DNA of 64,000 bases from the NCBI GenBank assembly GCA_001600095.1, contig BCIX01000006.1, forward strand, positions 248,001 to 312,000, read 5' to 3'. A model generated the notes under the pieces. The model saw nothing but the letters and a program-made list of their open reading frames with translations. It did no database searches and was not told where the DNA came from. This document shows, one piece after another, positions 1 through 10,893 of this stretch. How positions within the stretch are numbered: position 1 is the stretch's first letter; the number at the start of each line of letters is the position of its first letter. The DNA comes from Bullera alba. Lineage: Eukaryota > Basidiomycota > Tremellomycetes > Tremellales > Bulleraceae. The position numbers and the translations under genes were made by a program.

Positions 1-1
1 A

Positions 2-1073
2 AAGGAGATCAAGGAGCAGCTCACCACTCGGAGCGAGATGAGCGAGAGTGATGCCGAGGGCAGCGCGAGACCGTCCGGAAGTCGAAGGTGAGTATAGGTA
101 TTCTCTGAGCGGTATGATGACTGACTGGGATAGGCGACGACGAGATGTTGGCCAATTGTCCAAAGGGGCGATCAGGGCACAAAGGGCACAAGCGCGAGCC
201 AAGCAGATGCGACAAAACCTGCTCGGACCGAATCTGCTCAACATCTCAATGTACAACGCCGCCGCTCAAGCTGCCGCCGCGGCCCAGCGTGCCGGTCTGC
301 AGCCCCCACCTGGTGGTATGGTGAGCATGGCCAACCACCCCGGTGCTGCCCATCATCACCACCTGCAGTACGCCATGGCGGAGAGCTACCTCCCCATGGG
401 GTACGACGGGGATGGCCGGCCTATCTCGTATGAACACCCAATGTACCAACAAGGCATGGCGCTCGGCGGTGTCGATGACTCTGGGGAGATGTATCGACTC
501 CCTCCGATCGATCAACATGGTCTACCTGGCAATGGCGGAGTATATGATCATCCGCATGGTCCTCATGGCGGACACGCGCCGCATGGCTGGACGGACGGAC
601 AGGGCGTCATGGCCGGGGAATACTGGGATGAGAACGCGGTCGGAGGGGAAGGAATGATGTATGATCAATCGCAAATGATGGGTGAAGGGTATTACCCACC
701 TATCCTCCCTGGAGACGAGTACGCCAATCATGACTATGCCAACAACCTGCCTTTGGAGTCAATGGCAGAGTATCACCTCCCTCCACTACTGGATCATCAT
801 CAGGATCCCCCAGGGTCCTCCGCCCAGCAAGGACACGGTTCTCTCGATCACCTACGCTTTGACGATCAAAGCAAGGATTTGCCGGATCCACGAATGAGAG
901 AATGGGCGAGGGACGGCCAACAGACGCCATCCGGACACGTCATGTTCAACGAGAGGTTGTTCGATGGCGCTCTAGGAAGTGCGACTTTGCCCGCGCTGGA
1001 GGGCAGGAGGGACGAGGGGCTCAGTGGGTTCGACGAGGCGATCGCCCAGGTAAACGATATTGCACAGTGGTAG
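2..1073 (+). CDS. 3' part of an unidentified low-complexity protein (5' end outside window)
   Basis: The gene enters from the left edge, so its start is missing. Two exons are visible, 2-87 and 134-1073, separated by a 46-nt GT-AG intron; the reading frame runs cleanly across the join. The first visible stretch is charged and basic (KEIKEQLTTR, then RRRRDVGQLSKGAIRAQRA), followed by a long region rich in His, Gly, Pro, Met and Tyr and then acidic tracts. I see no signal peptide, membrane segment or catalytic motif. The composition would suit the activation or disordered tail of a nuclear regulator, but that is inference and I do not recognise the family. A possible alternative donor at 1049 would read into the antisense of the next gene, so the stop at 1071-1073 is preferred. 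The gene is convergent with the one ending at 1148, 75 nt away. Confidence 0.7.
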
Positions 1074-1147
1074 ATGCGTACGTGTTTGTGTATATGCATT
1101 GAGTACAGGCTCTGGAAGGCTACAACGACGGCCACAGGACCCCGTGG

Positions 1148-1835
1148 CTATGCCTCGCTGGAGACCTTCTTGCTGGCCGGGTCCATGATCTCGCCTTTGA
1201 TAGCAGCTCTAGCGTACACCGCCGACGTGATGACGTAGTATACCGCACAGTCGACCGTCTAGTCGTCAGCTAATGCCCTTGTGGTGTGGACCTACTTGAT
1301 AGACCAGGATGCCGGTGAATCCAGCGAGAAAGTAGAACACCGCTCTGAACTGGAACGATCGGTGCAGACTGGTCTTCTCCAGCTAGACTCATGATCAGCC
1401 GACGTCTCATTGGTGGTTGAGGCTACTCACCATGGGCAGAGGAGCCTCCAAGGCCAATGTGAACAACGCCATGAGAAGGGTGAAGATCTGTACCAGAGGA
1501 ATGTTCACGATTATCGTCACGAACGGTTTGGTATTCGCCCCCGGGCTACGCCTGTCAACCCATGTTACAGTCTTTCGATGAGATTGCCTCACATCAGTCC
1601 AGCTGGTCCGAGTTCAGCGCCAATCATGTCCCAGAAGAATTTGCGATAGAAGAAAGCCCAGAAGCTGCCTGATGACCGTCAAATCCCTCCCAAGCGGCGG
1701 TTTTGGGTGTGCTCACCCCAGGCCATATCTTCACTGTGGTCAGCGCTATGTCTTCCATCTAGGCCTAGTGTGCTCACAGATCGCAGACGTGATGGCGAGG
1801 AGCCGGCCCCATTGATGCCACATCAGGTTTCCCAT
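1148..1835 (-). CDS. Small integral membrane protein, resembles fungal DUF7727 family
   Basis: Reconstructed from six short exons, the protein is about 155 residues. It begins MGNLMWHQWGRLLAITSAIY, continues with SFWAFFYRKFFWDMIGAELG, and ends with KGEIMDPASKKVSSEA. Four hydrophobic segments are visible (near the N-terminus, FVTIIVNIPLVQIFTLLMAL, AVFYFLAGFTGILVYQ, and VDCAVYYVITSAVYA). The FYRKFFWD signature and overall layout match a basidiomycete and ascomycete membrane-protein family I recall as DUF7727; its biochemical role is unknown. The small second exon (about 12 nt, near 1738-1749) was chosen because it restores the frame between SAIY and SFWAFF. Start at 1835 is the first ATG preceding the family-like N-terminus. 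The family name is from memory; the membrane topology and exon structure are read from the sequence. Confidence 0.7.
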
Positions 1836-2292
1836 TGCACCTCGATCAACGAGGTGGTGTACGGTATTGAATGTAGTGTCCTATCACCTAGCTGGCCAGC
1901 AGCGGGCAGTGTTTTGTCGATTCGGTGGGGTGCTCTTGATGAGAGCGAAGAGTGACTATATGTGATGTAAGGCGATCGACGGTGGGGAATATAGATGCCG
2001 TCGTCAAGACCACCGAGGTGAGTAACCGTTGCTTGACGACGCGTCGCCGGGGGGTGGCGAGGTGTTACAAAGCATTACCGCGATAGAGAAGTATGCATAC
2101 TGTACAACCAAGAGACTGAGTAATGCGTGTAGTGGTCGTGACAACAGATGAGTAGCATGGTGGTGCAAGATCGGCGAATGGATTTTGGATCATAGGATAC
2201 TGGTTAGGGTGGAGTAACTCCTGTAGTGGGATCGGGATCAGCAGTGACTCAAAGCAACAGAGCCTCGCCTGATGGACCACTAGTGGTGAGAC
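1836..2292. other. Intergenic, promoter side of the DUF7727-like gene
   Basis: It lies between the stop of the TMEM170-like gene and the start of the DUF7727-like gene, both on the minus strand, so it should hold the terminator of one and the promoter of the other. I see no convincing coding sequence or repeat. Confidence 0.5.
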
Positions 2293-3045
2293 TCACGACA
2301 AGATCAAGATGATGACCTGGATCAGGCCCCAGAGGAAGGGTACCCAGCTATACGAAATCAACTACTGCCTCACGCGCCGACTCACGTTGACATTGTGAAC
2401 CCTCCGGCGGAATACACCGCGGCGAGGGCAAATCCCACGACGGTGCCGCTGACCGCGGCCACGGCGGCAGCGATCGCGGCCATGACTATTGGCAGCACCA
2501 AGATCGGCCACAGCGGGGGTTTCTTGTACCGCAATCTCGAGCGGACTCCTTTGGTCGATCGAGACCCGCCGGCCTCGGAGGTCATTTCGATTTCATCCCC
2601 ATTATCCACCTTCCCCGCGCTCTTTGTGGGTTTTGTTGGATCGTCTCGGAAGACGTAGAGCGATAGGGTCAGGGAGAAACTGGCGAGTAGGGCGCATATG
2701 AAGAATGTGCCGCCCAAGAGGAGCAGCGTCCAGTAGAATGTGAATCGCCAAATGCCTACTCCGTATCAGCATATGACTCATAGGTCATCGGACCCACCTT
2801 CTGCCTCGTATAGGAACACGCCGCGCTCTTGCTCCGTGTTGTACAGCGAGGGGAGGTATAGTGAGGGAAATTCCGGCTCGACATAGTTTTCCGGGACGAT
2901 CACCTGTGTTCATTGCGATTAGCTGCCGCTCCATACTGGTCATCCCGCGTCCAAACGATGCAGCAGTCTGGCAGAGATATAGGTCTGCCAGGAGACTCAC
3001 CCCTCGTCTATCTCTCGGATCGAGCAACGAGCTGATGTTGCCCAT
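2293..3045 (-). CDS. TMEM170-like membrane protein
   Basis: Four exons (about 3001-3045, 2805-2889, 2396-2757, 2293-2352) give a protein of roughly 180 residues starting MGNISSLLDPRDRRG. A short N-terminal region leads into IWRFTFYWTLLLLGGTFFIC (membrane segment 1), a polar loop (RDDPTKPTKSAGKVDNGDE), then WPILVLPIVMAAIAAAVAAV, an AAVYSAGG loop and a last hydrophobic segment WVPFLWGLIQVIILILS at the stop. The order of segments, the WxxxxYW start and the GxxxAAVYxAGG stretch match the TMEM170 family, whose animal members shape ER and nuclear-envelope membranes. The loop between the first two helices is longer than in the animal protein. Function in fungi is inferred from family only. Confidence 0.72.
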
Positions 3046-4260
3046 GTCGTCTGAGAAGGTGCGTTCCGGTAGTGACTAGTGAGGCCTGAGGTTCATCGAT
3101 CGTTCTCCTGACCGATTCACAGGCACCCTCAACAGATCATGACAAATATCAAACAGGTGACTGTCGCGAGATGAATCGATTCTTCCCCCGTAGCCTGTTG
3201 TCAAGACAGGAAACAAGTGCAGTACTCTATCGGGTTCAAGCAAGGCATACCAGGCAGAGATTGGGCCAAGATTGGGCAGAGACCACCTCACCACAAAGCA
3301 ACCGTGAAACCAAACACAAGTATTTGATCCCGCTTCAGCTAACCTTCTCCACGCGCGAACTCGGCCGTTTCAGCTTGCTCGCCCACGGTATTACGGTTTA
3401 AGTGCACTCTGGTGCGCTGCTTCTGCCTGCTTGCTCCTCCGAGTCCATGCTTGCTTCGTGTCTGTGCCTCTGCCGCTTCTCTGCTTAGCGGAAACCACTG
3501 CAGCTCAAAAATGGAAAATCCATCACGGGAACGGCGGCAGTACTGGACAATCTTCTCCGTCCTTTTGCGTCAACCGACTTTGAAGGTTCTACAGAGCCGC
3601 TGATCTGACGACTACTGTCGACTCGAGCACTCTATGCAAGTTCGCATTCGAGCCAGCCGTCACATGATCTGTACAGTGTAAGCACTCCCAGAGTCTCAAG
3701 TCACACGTGCAGCAGTGTGCAGAGTCCTGCAGAGTCGACGGCAGCAACACCCAGATCCCAGAACCTCCAGAGACGGCCCGAGACCGATTTGATCCCGCTT
3801 ACAGCATCATTGCGAAGCTTGGTCAACGTGACACGCTTTTCCGCTCACCCTTCCCACTCCCGACAGAGACCATTCTCGGAGATTGCTAATCTGCGAGAAA
3901 TAGCTTCGGCCATGTGATCAATCTACCCAGATCCATCCCCGGTCCCATGACAGTCTAAGATGACACCAGGGGCATCTCATGGTGTAGTCAGCTGTGGGAT
4001 CCAGCAGCCTCCTGGGCTGTGGTCCCAGTGATTTCTAAGCCGGATCCCGATTTGTGGGCGTCATCTTCGGCGACGCCATTACGAGGTGAGATCCACATCG
4101 TGCACCATGGCCGATATGTCTCTCACATCTTGATAAGCGGCTCTGGAGGGTGGTGTATAAAGGTCGGTGCATGGAGTAACGAATCATCACATCCCCCTCA
4201 CTCGCACTACACCGCTCACACCTACACCCACTACACGCAACACCGAACTCACTTGACACA
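3046..4260. other. 1.2-kb divergent intergenic region
   Basis: It separates the divergent TMEM170-like and NmrA-like genes and must contain both promoters. Pyrimidine-rich, CAC/CTAC-rich sequence directly precedes the NmrA start, typical of a fungal 5' leader. No ORF with recognisable protein content was found. Confidence 0.5.
4156..4161 (+). promoter_or_regulatory. TATA box of the NmrA-like gene
   Basis: A TATAAA hexamer lies 100 nt upstream of the ATG at 4261, followed by a C/A-rich leader. The spacing fits fungal TATA-dependent promoters. Confidence 0.55.
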
Positions 4261-5420
4261 ATGGTCGCTTCGCAATCCTCGTCTGCTCCCCTGGTCGTCG
4301 TGTTCGGCTCAACTGGAGCCCAGGGTGGCTCAGTGGTAGACCACCTCATCGCCTCGAACAAGGAGTACCGCATTAAAGGGGTCACACGGGACCCGACCAA
4401 GTCGTCCGGTCAAAACCTCAAGTCCAAGGGGGTGGAGGCTATCAAGGCGGACCTGAAGAACGTCGATGAGATCTCCTCCGCCATCAAGGGCGCCGATGTC
4501 GTCTTCGTGAGTCCCCAGCATGCCGCCTTGACGGGGCTGACGGTACAGGCCGTCACCAACTTCTGGGAGTCTGGCGCCGAGGGCGAGCTTGAACAAGGCA
4601 GAAACTTGATCAAGGCCATCAAGGCCGCCGACCCGGCCCCGCTTTACATCTTCTCAGGGCTGCCTTCGAGCGACAAAGTCTCGAGGGGGAAATTCGCCAA
4701 AGTCGAGCACTTTGACAACAAGGTCAGCCACCCATATCATCATCCCGCTCGGCGCAGTAGCTGATTCCTCTCTAGGCGCTCTTGTACGAAGAGGCCAAGC
4801 AGGCCGGTATCAAAGTCCTCTCGGTCGAGCCAGCGGGATACATGGAAAACTTTACCACTCTCCTCGCTCCTCGCAAGGTGAGTCACCTGCTCAATCGCGT
4901 ATCAACTCTGCTAATACTATGCCGGTAGCAAGATGACGGGAGTTTTGTGCTGGGAACACCGATTCACCCAGAGGGCATCTTTGCCCTGATCAACGCTCGA
5001 AGGGATTACGGCGCCTTTGTCGTCTCTGCCCTTGAGGCGGGTCAGACTTCGGGTCGAGTGCTTGCCGGTACAGAGGATGTATCCGCGGCAGAGATCGCAA
5101 AGGATATTGCTCAGGGTGGGTCCTGTTGCAGTCAAAACTGTAGCAGGTATTGACGCCACCTCTTAGCATCCGGTAAAGACGTCAAGTACCAATACATCCC
5201 CCTGGACGTCTTTGCCGGGATGGCCGGGGAGGAGACGGCGCAAATGTTCTCATACTTTGACGAGTTTGGCTGTGAGTACCACGGCCTCGAAGGATAGGCG
5301 GCGTGCTGATCCTTTCCTGCAGACTACGGCGGTGAACCACTCAGTGACGTGGCCAAGGGCAAGACTCAGACCTGGAAGGAGTTTGTCCAGGCTCAAGACT
5401 GGAGCAAGACGCTGGTGTGA
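4261..5420 (+). CDS. NmrA-like NAD(P)-binding protein
   Basis: Six exons (4261-4506, 4549-4722, 4776-4877, 4929-5115, 5167-5271, 5323-5420) sum to 912 nt and 303 residues. An atypical Rossmann fold starts at residue 11 with VVVFGSTGAQGGSVVDHLI (the GxxGxxG dinucleotide motif). It is followed by VTRDPTK, DVVFAVTNFWE and SVEPAGYMENF, all typical of the NmrA/HSCARG group. These proteins sense NAD(P) redox state or act as oxidoreductases; NmrA itself represses nitrogen-regulated transcription in filamentous fungi. The target here is unknown. The first intron is only 42 nt and a multiple of three with no in-frame stop, so its retention would add 14 residues between DVVF and AVTNF. The splice is preferred because it recreates the family's VFAVTNFWE motif. 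Confidence 0.9.
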
Positions 5421-5587
5421 GCGAATGTGCTATGACGATTAGCTAGTACAGAAATGAGATGGTTCGTTGTATCGATGTATGCCTTCTGCTTAGTTCAAGA
5501 CCAAGTCTTCTCGTGTTCGGGTTTCTGCAGATGATAACGCGATCCTGCTCCGGTACCCCTCCCCCTTCACGCTCAGGTCCTGGCTGA

Positions 5588-6556
5588 TCACTTGGCCCCA
5601 AAGCCCCCTCCATCCGCCAGATACTTCAGCTCCGCCTCGGTCGATTCCCGTCCCAATGCCGCATTGCGGGATGGGTACCTCCCATACTCCTTCAACACGT
5701 CGTCTGGAATCGTCAGCTGTGATGCCATGTAGTGGTATCGTCTAGGCACCACTCACAGTGCTCCTTTTCTGACTGCGCAAACTTGTCCATGCCCTGTCGT
5801 TCGGTTTCGCTTTCTGCGAGAGCCAATCTGGCCGCGAATAGCTTGGCGAGGTGCTCGTGATCGGCAGGATTCTCGCTGTGGACCACTGGCCGTCGTCAGC
5901 TTGTCAAGAACTTCTAACCTTGCATTCTAGTATGATCTTGTAGTGATCTGGGTGAAGCAAGACTCACGGGGAAGGTAGAGGAACAAGCTGTGCGCAAAGT
6001 TCGAGTCTGGCCAAGTCAGCCGACCCGTCACACTCAAGGGCTCGAGGACGCACGGAGATTCCGGTTAGCATAGTCGTACTGCCCCAAGAACGTCTTGGCC
6101 AGCGAGAGGGCTTTGGGATCAAAGTCATTATACACCTAGAGGTCAGAGGCCAGAGTCAGCTCGAGAGGTTGACATCGATTCGAGTTTGAGCAAAGGTGGA
6201 CTGACAGTCTTCGCGGCCTCCCCGCGGAAGATGTTCCGTGGCATCTGGTCCAAAAGGATGATTGCGCCTACTGCCTCTTCAGGCCCAGTAACCATTTCCT
6301 CAATTTGCCCCGTGTTCAACGATCGAGCATGCTCAACGGCCCCGCCGAACGACTCCCTGTTAGCAAGTGAGATCAGCACGCCAGAGTTTACGTAGCCTTT
6401 GACCCACCGGCAATACTCGTCCACCTTGGGATCCGCCTTGAACCATCGCATGAAGACGTGCTGGGGCAGGGCGACATCGTAAGACGAGGGTACGTCGCGG
6501 AGCCACCAGTCCCGCACTTGACGGAAAACCGCTCTGGAACAGCCGGTAGTCGACAT
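5588..6556 (-). CDS. DUF924 family protein
   Basis: Five exons encode a protein starting MSTTGCSRAVFRQVRDWWL and ending near YGRYPSRNAALGRESTEAEL. The DUF924 signature is visible: DWW near the N-terminus, LLDQMPRNIFRG in the middle (exon 1 end), SNFAHSLFLYLP, and the terminal GRYPSRNxxLGREST block. The fold in this family is an all-helical TPR-like array; no enzymatic role is established. The last exon uses an acceptor that restores H-Y-DVLKEYGRYP; another AG a few bases upstream breaks the frame. An in-frame ATG extends the ORF upstream to 6910, but the extra 118 codons look unlike the family and are probably 5' leader. Tail to tail with the NmrA gene, 167 nt apart. Confidence 0.88.
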
Positions 6557-7209
6557 TGCGAGCTGAGTTGTTGGATTGGAAGTTTGCTTGCTAGTCAGTC
6601 TTCCCGCTTGGTGATGTAGAAGTCTGGGTGCGAGGGAAGATGATGGAGTCTTGACTTTGGAGACGGTTGAAGTGAGCGCTGAGCGCTGAGCATCAGCAGA
6701 CGTCAACAAATCCTCATAGCCGAGCTCCGAGGCCGCGGAAAGGGTATCGTCATCATGAGCTGTGAGTACGCTCGCCTCTCTGCAACCTGCAGTGGCCAAG
6801 GCTGGTATAGAGGACCACTGGTGCGATGTAGCCGGGTACTGATCGATTGATCTCCGCATTGCACAGAACGAACTATGAATCACTGGACGAAGTCTAACGC
6901 CCTCATCCACGATCGCAAACTCGACACTGACCGAGGTCCGATCGCCGGATCACCGCTACGCTCAGACTCTCTCGCCCATGTCAACCTGTGATGGCTGAAG
7001 GTATTATGCATTTGCTACTCTACAATTGGGATTATACAACGCTGTCGTGTCATTCGACACCTACAACTGCTGGGCCTCGAACGACCCTTTTTGGCCAAGT
7101 GCTGGCTTTGGATGCTTTATTTCGCTAAGAGTACAGGTTTGGTATGTCGATGCAATGGTTGTGTTCGCAAAGTGCTGTGTCCGCTTCTCCTCTCAAACTC
7201 GACTTGTTT
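6557..7209. other. Intergenic between DUF924 and Ecl1-like genes
   Basis: Both flanking genes are on the minus strand, so this stretch is the DUF924 promoter/leader and the Ecl1-like 3' end. The first 350 nt remain open in the DUF924 frame but are not family-like. Nothing else supported. Confidence 0.45.
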
Positions 7210-9178
7210 CTAGTTGAAGTAGAACAAGCCGGCCTTGCTCCTGTCAATCTTCAATCCCTTGGGCAGCTCGTACGTCTTGCCGCCCTTCTTCTCATGTTCT
7301 GTCCAGTTGAAGCCAGACTTTGGCACGCTGGCATTATCATGGCTCAATCCGACCAGTGGCGTCGGCGCGCCGATTCGCATCGCCGCAAGGTCTGGCAGTG
7401 TTGGGATCGGGATGTGCGATTGAGTCCTGCTCGGCACCGAGGAGGCTGGCCGGGGGGAGGTGGTAGGAGCGGTAGTGCTAGCTCTGTTGAGCGGGATCGA
7501 CCTCGGTGGTGCCATTGGGCCTTGCTGCGGGGTACGCCCGTTGGCCGTGTGGTGCGAGTTGTACGAAGTGGACAGGGTTTGTCTAGAGGGAATGGTGATT
7601 CCGCTGGCGGCAGCGTCGGATTCGTTGGACCCGGTGTGAGAGGTGACAGATCGGCCAGACGACCTCGACCTCGATCGCTGTCGAATAGTGCCAGGTCGTT
7701 GATCGAGAGACGAAGCGAGGTCGGCAGAGACATATCTCACTTTCCACCTTCCATTCTCCATCTCCAGACTCTGCTTGGGCGTGCACCCAGCGCCATCCGC
7801 GTGGGGTTGTGCCGCCTTTGCCCTTGCCTCCATTTCAGTCTTGCCAAACGAGTCCCAGGTTTCCTGTCGGGATTTCGCCCTGATCGTCCCGTTGACCGGT
7901 CGAGAGAGGTTGGTCATCGGGGTGCCATAGCTGAGAGAGTGAGCGCCATGGGATGGACGTCTCGCTTCGACAGAAGAGCCGGGGAAAACGAATCCCTTTT
8001 GCGACTGGGAAGTGCCAGAGGGATCCCTTACCGGGAACGCGGCGGCGTAGCTCTGGAGGAGGTTGACAGTGTGATTTGGTGCAGAGCCGAATTCGGGCGG
8101 GATTGGAACAGCCTGTGTAGGCGGCGAGGCCGTGAGCGACGTCTGGGACAGGTTGGACCTGGCCACTGGTCTGACTGGGGCAGCGGATCGCTCAGACGAG
8201 GAAGACATGGATCGTCGGTTGAACCCCTCCCTTGATCTACCGGGGTTGGAGGGCGATCGAGCAAGGTATAATTCCGCCTCGGTCGTCGTGTTGTGCCACA
8301 GGGAGGATAGACTGTCGGTGCTGAGGTCCCCGACGCCCTTGTGTCCGTTTCCGAGGTGTGATGGTGGTCGAGCGAGCGAGCCTGGTCGGATGATCGGGTG
8401 CATCGAGCTTCTTCGCTGTCGCTGAACCTCGTTCCAGGCTTCGTCAGGGCCCTCTCTCGACATTCGGAAGTATCCTAGTGTCTGGGGTGCAGAGCACGCT
8501 GGTCCGTCGGGTCCGGCGACTGAGGAATCGGTATCAGAGCCAGAGATGAATATTGGGGATGGCGGACCATGAGCGTTGAACCTGTCGCCGACAGAGATTC
8601 CGTGGTACCCATCCGAGGCGAAAGGCGGATGTGGGAGGGAAAAGTCGTACGAGAGCGTCCTGGCGATATCCTTGTACGCCTCGTTGGACCTCCCGGCGTC
8701 GGTCTGTGCGCATTCCCGAGAGCAGTATATTGACGAGTGGAATGGGGTCGAGGGTGGTGTTGTTCTAGGTGGCGGCGATGGCTCCTCTGTCGATGCAGCC
8801 GATGCGTTCTCTGTCGTTTTCGAGCGTGTGAGGGGGAGGAGCTTTGCGACATTGTTGTTTGCTGCGACGGCCGCGAGGCGGTTCATCGAGGAGGGGTTGC
8901 GTCGGATCGCTGGCCGGGTGACCTTTCCATTGGCATTACGGGTGGTCTTTGTCCCATCTGCGTTCTTGACCTGGAGATAGTGAGCTTGAATCACTGGCGG
9001 GTATCGTCTCACTCACGGTGATAGTACCCCCGGCCTTCTTCTTCTGCTTGACCTCTGGAGCCTTTGGCGGGACGATCAATCTGTCGCACACAATGCAGTA
9101 GTTGTCAAAGCCCATCACGTCGTCGGTGCTGACTGGCACGGAAGTGTCGAGGGACGATGCCATGGCGAGTGGGTCCAT
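7210..9178 (-). CDS. Long Ecl1/2/3-type zinc-binding protein
   Basis: Two exons (9017-9178 and 7210-8970) give 640 residues. Near the N-terminus MGFDNYCIVCDRLIVPP carries a CxxC pair, and about 100 residues later SIYCSRECAQTD carries a second Cys pair. The order CxxC ... YCSxxC ... D is the signature of the Ecl1/2/3 (life-span regulatory factor) family, small zinc-binding regulators that extend chronological lifespan in fission yeast under zinc, sulphur or amino-acid starvation. The remaining 450 residues are Ser/Pro/Arg-rich and disordered, with many SP and RS sites, and end in GLKIDRSKAGLFYFN. Known yeast members are about 80 residues, so this is a much longer form. No ATG is available upstream in frame except after an inferred 5'-leader intron (about 9199-9338); start at 9178 is therefore chosen. 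Confidence 0.78.
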
Positions 9179-10893
9179 TTCGTGGACGAGGACTGGATGA
9201 CGTTTTGCGAGGAACGCGTCGTCTGGTGATATGTCAGCGAGCCATAATAGGTTGTAGGGGTGGATGCAGGGATGGATGATAGTGTTAGGATGTTTGCTGG
9301 AATGACAGTCGTCATGAACTCAGGACGAGTAACTCACCTTGCCGTTCACTGTCTCAGTGACAGTCCGAGTCGAGACCTTTTCGATCTGCGAATGGTTTTA
9401 ATGTGGGGAGGCGCGTTTCGATCTGACCCAATATGCAGCCAGAGTGACGGTTGCTGCTGATACTGATTAAGGTGACTGTGACGTTGGAGGCGGGTTGCTT
9501 AATCGTAGAGGTTTCGATTTGTGATCTGGACAATGGATGTATGCAGTATCAATGCGAGGCTAGAACAAGTCGGTCGCTGTTGCCATTTGCCATTTGCGGG
9601 GGGGAGTCTGGACTCTTTCGCGCTCCCTTGATGGGGTCGGCGGGGCAGTGATGCTAGTGATGGTCGATCCTTTGCTTTGTCCCAGCCGCCGGTTCGGGCC
9701 CACAAGGAAGGAGGGGGGTGGTGCGTGGGTTTGTGTGTTTGAAAGGGAGGATGTGAACGTGGGTTCGCGACGGTCTCTTTGCAGCGAGAATCCGGCGAGG
9801 TGGTTCGACCGGTTCTCTCTACTCCTGTCGTCGTCGTCCTTCGTCGTTTGCCGCTTCTCCTTTCTACTGCTCGGGCTAGTATACCCTTGCACTGCTCCGC
9901 GATGCTTGCTGTACAGTACAACGATACGATGCTGTTTCCTTGGGTGTCCAGTTTCGGTGGCGCTGGTACTCGTCGTTCTCACCACGTCGCTTATCGTTTG
10001 GTGACGAGAAAATTTCGACTGTGGGCGGAGAAACGTGATCCGTCACAGTGCACTCGATTCGCCTATCGCTTTGAGCTCGTTGTTCGCTGAGCGAGTAGGT
10101 CTGATCGTGCGCATGCTAGGTGGTTGTTGGTACAAACAAGGATGCGAAAGGATCGCGATACATGGCACCACCCACATGCACCGACTCGAACACCTTGCCC
10201 ACCGACTACCGGGCGGGCCGGGGCGATCGCCCCACCACCGAGCGCGTTCTGGGCATTTGCTTTGCTATTACCGCAATTGTATTGCATGCGATTGCCTTGT
10301 TGGGCCTTTGTATTCTACCGGTGCGAGTTCCGGAGGATGATCAGTTCCAGGCTCTCCCTCTCTGGCCCTAAGCAGCCCTAAGCCCACTCATATCCGACGA
10401 TCGCCGAACCGCAGCACCCTGCAGCACCCGCGATCGGGAGTCGGAACAGTTCGCAAATGACCCCCCTTTGGGCTGGTTTAATACCCGGACCGATACTGTG
10501 CCGACCGCAAGAGTGTCGCCGTTCCAGGCAATTCCCCCGCTGCGTTGTTCTATCCGCCGAGCCGCCGGGGTCTACGCTGGGAGTAGCGGTGCTCCCTGGT
10601 GCTCCGCAGCTTCTCCGGAAACTCCGGCCGCCCATTTATCCCATTCTTCCGAAGCTATCCCTAATTGATCCCTTCTCCCTTGTCGATCAACCAGGGCGAC
10701 GCTAGAGCTCACGTGCGTCGATCTTCATCGCATGCGCTAAAGCAGAGCTAGCCGAGGCTAGCCGTTAGGCCATTAGATAACTAGGTTAGAGCCTGTTAGA
10801 GCAGACCAGAGGAGATCACACTGCACGACCCCTTGACCTCATCGCAGCGCTACTCCAGGCATTATACTGATCTACGTGAAGAAAGAGGCTGAG
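9179..10893. other. 1.7-kb non-coding region and leader of the Ecl1-like gene
   Basis: A plausible leader intron lies about 9199-9338 on the minus strand (GTGAGT donor, CACCAG acceptor), and a three-codon upstream ORF begins at 9243. The rest holds only low-complexity ORFs in several frames without family content. This is a generous promoter region for the Ecl1-like gene plus the 3' flank of the transcription factor. Confidence 0.45.

Noticed and set aside
1049..1107. Possible last intron of the left-edge gene
   Set aside because: A GTAAAC donor and TACAG acceptor exist, but splicing would extend the protein into the antisense of the DUF7727-like gene without family-like content.
7144..8235. 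A 363-codon plus-strand ORF
   Set aside because: It is antisense to the Ecl1-like coding exon, arginine/glycine-rich as expected for the shadow of a Ser/Pro-rich protein, and lacks any family motif.
9499..10004. Overlapping 136-141-codon ORFs on both strands
   Set aside because: Low-complexity Arg/Ser/Thr or Val/Leu-rich shadows; no splice signals, no conserved motif.
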